From the NCBI GenBank assembly GCA_910591455.2, contig OU342817.1, forward strand, positions 10,221,915 through 10,285,914: 64,000 nucleotides of DNA. Direction: 5' to 3'. The DNA is from Pholis gunnellus. Its lineage: Eukaryota > Chordata > Actinopteri > Perciformes > Pholidae. Shown piece by piece: positions 56,741-64,000 of this stretch. Both the position numbers and the translations under genes were made by a program. The notes beneath the pieces are model-generated. The model was not told the DNA's origin and searched no databases. It saw only the letters and a program-made list of their open reading frames with translations. Within the stretch, counting starts at the first letter, position 1. Each line of letters begins with the position of its first letter.

Positions 56741-59700
56741 GTGGGAGCAGAGAGGTGGGGGGTGGGGGTACACGCACACCTCACACAGGCTCCCTTTGTG
56801 CTCAGGGCAGGGGTTTGCATTACTATGGGGTTGGGGGCAGCTGCAAACTGCAGTAAGAGAAATGGGCGGGGTATATGAGAGCAATACAAGGAGAAGACCA
56901 TACTGTTGGGGCAATTACCACTTGGTCATTATCACGCTCAAACAGATGATCATCTATCTTCTCGTTGAAGGTGTCACCTGGTCTGCATTTTCTACTCAAT
57001 AAGCATTCATTATATCCCACGCTTGAATAGGACCCGGTCCTTTCTCTCTCACTCCTACAACCAGTGCAGCTTTTCACAGTTTGACTTATCAAACACAGGT
57101 GTAACTAATAACCTTAGTGAAACACTACTGTAATCATTTTCATTTATGGAATTGAGCTTTTTTTGCTTTGTCATTAAGTAATTTTGAAAGATTGCTGAAA
57201 TATAGCCTGAACAACTTAAGCTAGTCAGAAACTATACTGTTCATAATCGGCATGAATTCGACCCCAAATTGGTTGCCACAACTAATTTCAAAATTGCTTT
57301 AGTTTGACTCAGAATTTAGTTTGATCAAAAGCTTAATAAGGTGAATGAGGTTTCAATATACAAATTTACAATTAAATTATTTGCTAAATGAGATATTTAG
57401 TGATTGCACAAATAAACTAGCATGCATTGACTGTCTCTCCTTCTTACATACACACATACTCATACTTACACAAACATAACTGCTTCAATCTTTACTTCTG
57501 TTTGTATCTAGTTCACTCATTCATGTCCTTGTATCGCATACAAAACTGATATAACTGATTGTTACGAGATTTGAGTAAATATAGTTGGCCAGACTGCTCT
57601 ACTTCCTCCCAATGGGAGCTGAGTGGGAGTTCAAAAAGATCTAGAGGAACAGTGAAAAACTGAATATTTTAAGATGTTTGTTATTCCGGAATAGCTGTCA
57701 AGATATTTCAGTGAATTTCCTACGATGTGGCTGTTTATAGCTTACTCTGTTGTCAACGTTACTCTCCGGCAAATCTGCCATCAGTAGCATGTTTTTTCCT
57801 GATTGACTATATTGTTTCTACAGTATACTAAGTATCAGCTCTTAATGTGTCTTAAACTACTTGAACAGCCAGGAATAAATTGGTAAAAAGCCCCACTAAG
57901 GTGTAAAAGGACTCTTCTGTTCAGTGAAAAGCTGTTTTTAGTTCACAACCAATCAGCAAACATGAGAGTGAGCGTGAGGGGGCAACTGAGGAAGGGGGGA
58001 TTATGGACTGGAGACTGAATGATCAATTAATCATGAACCAATGTTCAAATGAAATACCCAGTACAAAACTCAGATTGCTAATTACAATATATGTTGAGTA
58101 TATGAGTTATTGATGAAAAACGTTTTTTTCTCTAATTAAACAATGGGAGATTAATACTATATAGGACTATCGTTTAAAGATTAGCTTTTTCAGCTTTCAC
58201 AAAGAAAAGGATCCTGGGCACTTTTACAAAACTTAATTGTGAAATTTAGTCATAATCTAATTAAGATGACACTAAGTGGATAGAATATTGAAGGGAAAAA
58301 GCCAGAGATTTTGTCAATCTCTACGATTGATTTAATTAACTGCAAATCTCTTGCTGTGACCCCTGTAATCCTGTTTTTTTGCCTTTTTTCACCCGGTAAA
58401 AATTAAAGTTTAACTATAAATAGAGGTGGATAATGCAGTTGACCCGAGGGGTTAATTCTCAGGCTTTTGGATGCTTTCATCCCCTGGAGGCCCTCAGTCC
58501 ATGCTCTCCTCAGGTTACATTACCATGAACTCGAGAACCACCACAAGGAAATGAGTTCATATGGAGAAATGAAGCCAGGATTTGGTCTGCTCGGGCACCT
58601 TTGTAGGCACTCCCAACATGAGAGGCCGGGAACAGGCTGGGCCTAAGTCCCGATTAATACCCTGATTCCACACTACGTCATGAGGTCAGTGGGAATTCAA
58701 ATAAAGAGAGGGATCATGAAATAAAATGAGTGAATTGCTGAACCTAGCACTGCAGACATGATAGCTTTGTTAGAATGTAGTAGCTTTCCTTTGTCAACAC
58801 CTGTCAGAAAGAAAGACAAACATACATGTGAGAGGAGAGAAACTTAAATGAAATCTCTCAATTAATACCAGATGAAAGGGCTTGTTGAGTACAGCCACTC
58901 TGAGCTGTGTTCGTGCACGCTGCGGAGCCAGCAGCATTGCTGACTAATTGCTCCTTTTACATAATCCTAAAATGTTTTACATAATCACAAATACTGTTGA
59001 CGCATGAAAAATCCACAGGATTAATGTTATAAAGTACCTCACGGTGCCAGGATAAATATACATCTTATTTGACGGGCCCAGCATTTATCTTACTACATTT
59101 GTTCACCGAATCAAAATACAGTTGGATAAATAGATATATGTGGCCTGAGTACACATACAGAAGTCAGTCAGTCAGTTTATTTCCAGTATTTATTTTCCCG
59201 TGTTGGTGACACTTAGGACCCGAGGCCATGGGATTTATGTCACACTAATATGTTATATGCATCACATTCACACACCGCACGATACACACTCGCAGTCTAC
59301 AAACAAACACACGTGTGCGCTCAGCCAAAGCACTGATTGCCTGAGCAGCTGAGCTAAACTGAGGTCTGGAGGCTCCATTTTTAAAAGTGCTACTGTAGAG
59401 GACCTGAAGGTGAAAGTGCCTCCGGGTGGTGAGCTCTGGGAAAAGAGCCACAGAAGATTTGTTACTGGGGACATCAAGTGACGCATGGCCATGCTAACTT
59501 CTTGTAAGGTGCAAACGTTTTCAGCTAAAATCAAAGTAACACATTTACAGTTGTTCTCTCTGCTCAATTTCTTTGTCTTATTAAAGGACCATGCCAGTGT
59601 TTTAATCATGTATAACTTGTGTTATTGCAGATCATTTTTTAAAAGAATCCATGATCCAACACATCCGTTACAAATTCCCCTTGCATGATACTGCAGGGTT

Positions 59701-59784
59701 TCAAAAGTCAACCAATTGGATGGAAACCCCGTCAAAAAGGTGAAATAATGCATACAACAACGAGGAACATTATGCAAGATCTGC
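56741..59784. other. Unique non-coding stretch, 3.0 kb
   Basis: No gene or known repeat is recognised. 57540-57990 has a texture compatible with an old DNA transposon but matches nothing I know. 58440-58720 is complex and motif-rich (for example CTACGTCATGAGGTCAG) and is a good candidate for conserved regulatory DNA. Confidence 0.45.
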
Positions 59785-60390
59785 ATGATCTGTAGTAAAT
59801 GGCTAAAGCATGCACAGTACGGATGGATCATTGTTCTACTTCAAGGAAAACAATACACAAGAGAAGAAAAGGGGAAATGTGCTTGCAGAGTGTTTGGTGT
59901 GTGTGGTCTTACAGGAAGCAGTACACAGGTCCTGTGTAGCGGTGTGACACAAGGGTCACACAATCCAATGTTGACTTTTCGAACAAGACTGGATGTAGAC
60001 CGAGAGATAAATCTTTTAATTATGATCCCTTATCACACTCTAGACATCTTAAAAAGCTTATACGTTGTTGTCCCATTCCAAAACATCCTGCATGATTCCC
60101 TTACAGTGTGTAGACATGTCCTGCTGAATCACTTTTGCTCTTACTGCACATGCCTCAACCCCCCCCACCCCCACCCCACTGCCTCAGCACCCCCAAACCC
60201 CAATGCATGCATTAATCTTATACACCCGGGAGGGAAAAATCCAGCAGCTGCCAATGCAGTCCCACCCAGCAAGCTGTGTCCCCAGAGCTCTACTAATTCC
60301 AAGGTCATGTGGATGCGTCAGCCCGTTTTCTCTCGCCCCGTCCTCTTACCTCGTCTGCAAGGGAAGGAAGACAGGGAGAGAAAACGGTAG
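59785..60390 (+). CDS. Anonymous 201-codon open frame, doubtful
   Basis: This is the longest ATG-started frame in the window. The N-terminal two thirds are mixed in composition with several Cys (around residues 33-40 and 119-122). The C-terminal third is Pro/Ala/Asn-rich, because of CCCCACCCC-type DNA, and ends in a basic tail (GKEDRERKR). No signal peptide, membrane segment or known domain is seen. A faint SGVTQGS motif recalls reverse transcriptases, but the following residues do not fit. At this base composition one such frame by chance is not very unlikely. I infer it is probably not a gene. Confidence 0.15.
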   Translation: MICSKWLKHAQYGWIIVLLQGKQYTREEKGKCACRVFGVCGLTGSSTQVLCSGVTQGSHNPMLTFRTRLDVDREINLLIMIPYHTLDILKSLYVVVPFQNILHDSLTVCRHVLLNHFCSYCTCLNPPHPHPTASAPPNPNACINLIHPGGKNPAAANAVPPSKLCPQSSTNSKVMWMRQPVFSRPVLLPRLQGKEDRERKR

Positions 60391-62940
60391 AGGGGGGGCA
60401 GACAAAGTGAGGCTTTCAAAAGTAGCTCTGTCACACAGACATTTGGCTGTGAAATGAGAAGTTCCATCATGCAACAGATCTGAGAGCACAGATTACTCAG
60501 GTGTGATGGGGCATGTATTTCTGGAGGTGGGAGGACAGGGGAGGCCTGGTGCTGCCTTCATGAGCTCTCTCCATCTTCAGTGATTGAATATTTCATTAGT
60601 GACGCCCAGACATTCCTAAATCTACCCTCCGCCTCAGTGACCCCTCTGTGGTGGCAGAGGCTAGAGGTATGGCCTCTATTAATCGGATTCCACAGCAGAC
60701 ACTGAGGCTTAACCAAAATAATTGTTGGCCTTGATTAAGAGACTAAGACCAAGAAACACTCATGTACATCTTTTATTAATGAATGTGTACTTATTCATTC
60801 ATTTTCGTATCCACTACAACAGCTTCATGCTCACATGTTGCCTATGACTCAAGTACTGACGTTCTGCACGAGTGAGGACTTTTAGTCCTCGACACTTGTC
60901 AGTACAGGGATCGTGTTGAAAGGATGCCTTCTTTGTAATAGTTGTAAGTGAGGTACTCACCATAATAAATGGCAAGTCCTGTCAGCAGCATGAACTTTCT
61001 TGCTAACCTTGGATGTGCAATGAAACGTAAAACGTTGGAGAGAGGTCTTCAACTCCCAGTGTGATAAATATTAGCCTACAATTCTCACATAGCGTTCCAA
61101 AATACTGAACTTGAATGAAAATAAACTTGATTACCTGGTGAAAGTCATGCATAGAGCAAGAGGGTGCTTCGAAGGTAGAATATAGCACTGTAGCGAAGCT
61201 TTTGTTTTTCTAGGAAATCAGGTTTTCTTTTTGTCCCTTTGCCAGCCCCATGTTTAATTCAATCAGCAAGTCCATACGTTGCATTTTTTCCTCTCTGTTT
61301 TCAAGCATGGGACCTATCAGGCTTTTGCATTAATCATCCCTTTAAGCTAGCTCTCCCACCAGTGTCCAACAGACTCATTAGGTGAACCTGAGATGCAGTA
61401 GTCATAAATCCTGTTGGGGTTAGGCCATGGTATGTGACAGCCATGGGAGAAATTATCAACTAGGTGATCCACCATGCTGGCTAAGAGACAGCAGGGAGTT
61501 ACCTACAAGTAAGGGACTAGGACAAAGAGGTTAGGTGTCAACAGGCCCCAGCATCCAATACTCAGTGCAGGTTGGTGGGGAGTGGGAGCCTGACAGTGAG
61601 AGATGAATGTGAGGGAATTATCTACTCACTCGGCCAGATAATTGCACCATTTGGCCCTGAGTTAGAGAATAGCTTCTAATTAGCTCCCTGCAGTCCCTTA
61701 GACATTCTCTCCTCCCCCAAAAGAAAAACACCTTCACACATGTTGGAGGTTTAACCAACTGGCTTACTTTGATGACACTTTTAAAAAATAGCAAACTCCT
61801 CCTGCAGTTGGCACCATGTCTGATTTGAATGATTTCTCACTTTAAAAGAGAGAGAGAGAGAGTTCAGTGTCGGTAAACCCTGATTACCAATTTGGTGGAA
61901 GTTGGCTTTCACACTGTAGCTGGCCCATGTGAGTGAATGAATCGCAGACCTGCGCCGTCATCTGCATACGTTTCTCTCAGCTTAGGTGTCATATGCAAAT
62001 GATCATGGAGTGATGTTAAATAACAGACTCAAGGCAAATAACCCTTCATAATTGAAAACTGGAGCAACAGCTTTCATTACCTTATCTTATCTTTTAAGGA
62101 ATAGCACGACAGTTCATGAAATCCGCCTATTCTCTTTCTGGTGGAGAGCTGAGATGAGAAGATTGATACCAAAATTCAATTATTTCCGAGAATGCCAAAC
62201 TATTCTTTTATGTTCTGTTCATCTTTAAATCAAGCTCAACCACAGATCCAGAAACCTCACCCATTTCCTACTGTTGCTGATAGGATCCATAAACCCAGAG
62301 TGTCATCAGCAGCCTGTCAAAGAATTACGGTTGCACTGTAGCCAAGCTCTTGACGAGTATTGTTGTGGGCTGTTCTGCGCTGTTGCCATGTGCATCAAAC
62401 TCTGAACTTTCATGTCACAAATCTACATACCTCGCCAGGGCTTTTGCAAATTGCGAATCTCAATTCCAAGACAGTTAAAAGTGGGGAAACAAAAGTCTTT
62501 CAGTAGTAATAAAGATCAAACAGCCACAGTGGGCCAGTTGGGACTTCTGTGGGGAAGATAACCTCCAGCTCTGGCGGCAGTAGGAGGCGGTGACAGCTTT
62601 AGTGCACATGCCTGTGTCCCTGCGAGTGGACTGCACAGGGACCCCTGACATGCGGAAGCCTGCAGAGAGTGACCCAGCACTGGGCTGCCGTTGGGGTTGA
62701 GTGAGGTTAAAGTGGGTGATGATGGTTGGAAGGATTGAAAGGAAGAAGAGGGTTTAAAGCTTTGCAATAACCACCCCGACAACGTCTCTCATTAGCCACA
62801 GATGTGACGAGGACAGCGGGCCGCAGGAGACATGGCATGAATGTGACATGGCATGAGATGTCAAGCGCCACAGTCACTCTCCTGGAACTGGCAACATAAA
62901 GGTTAAAACCAGCATTACGCTTCTGCCCCTCACTTAGTAT
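60391..62940. other. Unique stretch with regulatory-like texture, 2.5 kb
   Basis: No gene is recognised. 60480-60720 and 61340-61730 are complex and non-repetitive, with homeodomain-type sites such as CTAATTAG at 61676-61683 and AGATAATTGC near 61637. A short GA run lies near 61848-61861 and an octamer ATGCAAAT at 61993-62000. Confidence 0.45.
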
Positions 62941-63342
62941 TCATAGATGTTTCAATGGTAGACTCGATTTCAGGTTCATATTTTCATAAATGTGGAATTC
63001 CATCTCATCTGTCAACTGTTTGTTTGAAGTGATTTCAGATATCCCAATGTAACCACAGGAACTACGGGCTTTGGAGGTTTCATTGGCAAAGGGGTGGAGA
63101 TAATGGGAAAGGCACCCTGGGAAAATAAACTGCTGCCAGGGAACCCTGTATGCAACATAATCCCCACTCAAACTCCCCTGTTTATGGATGTTGGGATTTC
63201 CATCTACAAGTGTGACATATTTCTCATCCAGATCACATGACTGCCCATCCGAGTAAAGGTGGTATGTATGGAGTGTAATGAGCAACAAAGTGCTCTGTGA
63301 CATCTTTCGTTGATTTGAATGCACATGTTCCAGTACAGGCAA
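62941..63342 (-). CDS. Anonymous 133-codon open frame, doubtful
   Basis: An ATG-started minus-strand frame of balanced amino acid composition with Cys, Trp and Tyr spread along it, for example residues reading GYIGISEITSNKQLTDEM. There is no low-complexity DNA beneath it, unlike most long frames in this window. I recognise no domain, signal peptide or transposon motif. About one frame this long is expected by chance at this base composition over 64 kb, so it is weak evidence for a gene; an exon or a decayed transposon ORF are alternatives. Confidence 0.15.
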   Translation of the reverse strand: MPVLEHVHSNQRKMSQSTLLLITLHTYHLYSDGQSCDLDEKYVTLVDGNPNIHKQGSLSGDYVAYRVPWQQFIFPGCLSHYLHPFANETSKARSSCGYIGISEITSNKQLTDEMEFHIYENMNLKSSLPLKHL

Positions 63343-63773
63343 ATGTATAAAGACGGCTCAATAACGGTGACAAACTGATGGAGGTTCAGCAGGATATCAT
63401 TAAGTCACATCTCTTTAAGAGGAAAGTATGAAGGGCAAGAGAACATAAAGGTTTATTATGCAGGTAGATAAGAAATGTCATTATAATATAATATATAATA
63501 GAACAAGTCAGATTTTGTGTTCTGTATTCAAACAAAATAGAACTTTAACAGCCTATAACCCATTTTTGTTTCTGCATAAATCACCCTGTAAAGCCGGTAT
63601 TGGTGAGTTGAGAATGTGTCACACATCACCTCTGAGAGAGTAAGTGTAGCAGAGCTCAGCAAAGTGGATGGAGCTGATAAAGCTGGATTGTCTGGCTGTA
63701 ATCAGAGCCAGATGTGGTCAGGGCCCTCGCCATGGTGGTCCAACCACATCTGCTGTGTCAGGGGGAGAAGGAA
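63343..63773. other. Unique non-coding stretch
   Basis: Nothing is recognised. It becomes GC-richer towards the poly-G run. Confidence 0.55.
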
Positions 63774-63802
63774 GGGGGGGGGGGGGGGGGGGAGGGGGAG
63801 GG
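63774..63802. repeat. Poly-G run (19 G plus interrupted G runs)
   Basis: Nineteen G from 63774 to 63792, then G5 and G4 separated by single A. It is quadruplex-prone, and length calls are likely to be unreliable. Confidence 0.95.
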
Positions 63803-64000
63803 GCCACAGCTGGATGACCTCTGACCCAGAGAAGGGAACCACGAGCCAAGGCTGACAGCTGCCATGGACGAGGCAGGCGACCTGCTCTCATCTCTTTGGC
63901 TCACATGGTTTGCAACTCTTCTCAAGAGCTTCAGATGAGCTCTGTTCTACTCCGCTACTTTTAAATGTTAACAATTCATGTTTTAATATGTCAGGGTTTT
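63803..64000. other. Unique right edge
   Basis: Complex sequence with no recognised feature. It turns AT-rich in the last 60 bases. Confidence 0.5.

Noticed and set aside
56531..57002. 155-codon plus frame and 127-codon minus frame overlapping each other
   Set aside because: They occupy the same GC-rich DNA, neither matches a known protein, and G-rich DNA lowers stop frequency in several frames.
60352..60356. Minus-strand acceptor with an excellent pyrimidine tract directly followed by a good donor
   Set aside because: The implied exon would be 5 nt (ACGAG), and using only the acceptor gives short frames. Treated as chance pyrimidine-rich sequence.
60961..61060. Minus-strand donor TATG/GTGAGTACC with an upstream open frame
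   Set aside because: The frame looks protein-like, but there is no pyrimidine-rich acceptor at a sensible distance, and no family is recognised.
1..64000. CRISPR arrays, operons, ribosome binding sites, rRNA genes, known microRNA seeds
   Set aside because: No regular spaced repeats, no bacterial gene organisation, and no rRNA or familiar microRNA sequence was noticed on reading.

Overview
The window looks like vertebrate, most likely ray-finned (percomorph-type) fish, nuclear DNA with no recognisable protein-coding gene. The reasons are: AT-rich sequence, many long dinucleotide microsatellites (TA, CA, CT, GT, GA) and homopolymer C/G runs, no bacterial-style gene packing, and several fossil interspersed repeats that I know as common in teleost genomes. 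None of the open reading frames gives a protein I recognise, and most are about the length expected by chance.

Layout. From 1 to 10 kb: two fragments of a tRNA-derived, SINE-like fish repeat (1026-1113 and 2436-2602), a 41-bp TA and an 87-bp CA microsatellite, a perfect CTCF-type core (2032-2043) and a small Asp-rich open frame behind a splice-acceptor-like sequence (6203-6361). From 10 to 22 kb: a short copy of a palindromic MITE-like repeat (14075-14295), a 76-bp TA repeat, a possible spliced-transcript signature (exon 16346-16403, intron to 16719) and a 650-bp teleost repeat (20610-21266). From 22 to 40 kb: a decayed LINE reverse transcriptase (28140-28345) and a weaker second piece (34796-34851), a minus-strand SINE-like copy (32800-32900), a degenerate hammerhead-like fold (37359-37401), a diverged 98-bp direct repeat pair (38274 and 39566) and the largest palindromic MITE-like element (39745-40335). 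From 40 to 64 kb: a teleost repeat (48270-48420), an internally deleted Tc1/mariner-type element (50083-50520), a third piece of the palindromic repeat (53818-53935), a GC-richer block with an exon-like segment (56684-56740), and the two most notable anonymous open frames (59785-60390 plus, 62941-63342 minus).

Interpretation. This is best read as intergenic or deep-intronic sequence. Several long, non-repetitive, motif-rich stretches (about 19.56-20.01, 21.59-21.92, 29.15-30.19, 47.18-47.48, 58.44-58.72 and 60.48-61.73 kb) have the texture of conserved non-coding regulatory DNA. That is an impression from one sequence and needs cross-species alignment. I did not find a convincing new multi-gene system. 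The items most worth testing are the splice-signature pair at 16.3-16.7 kb, the exon-like segments at 25.57 and 56.68 kb, the hammerhead-like remnant at 37.36 kb and the regulatory-looking blocks.
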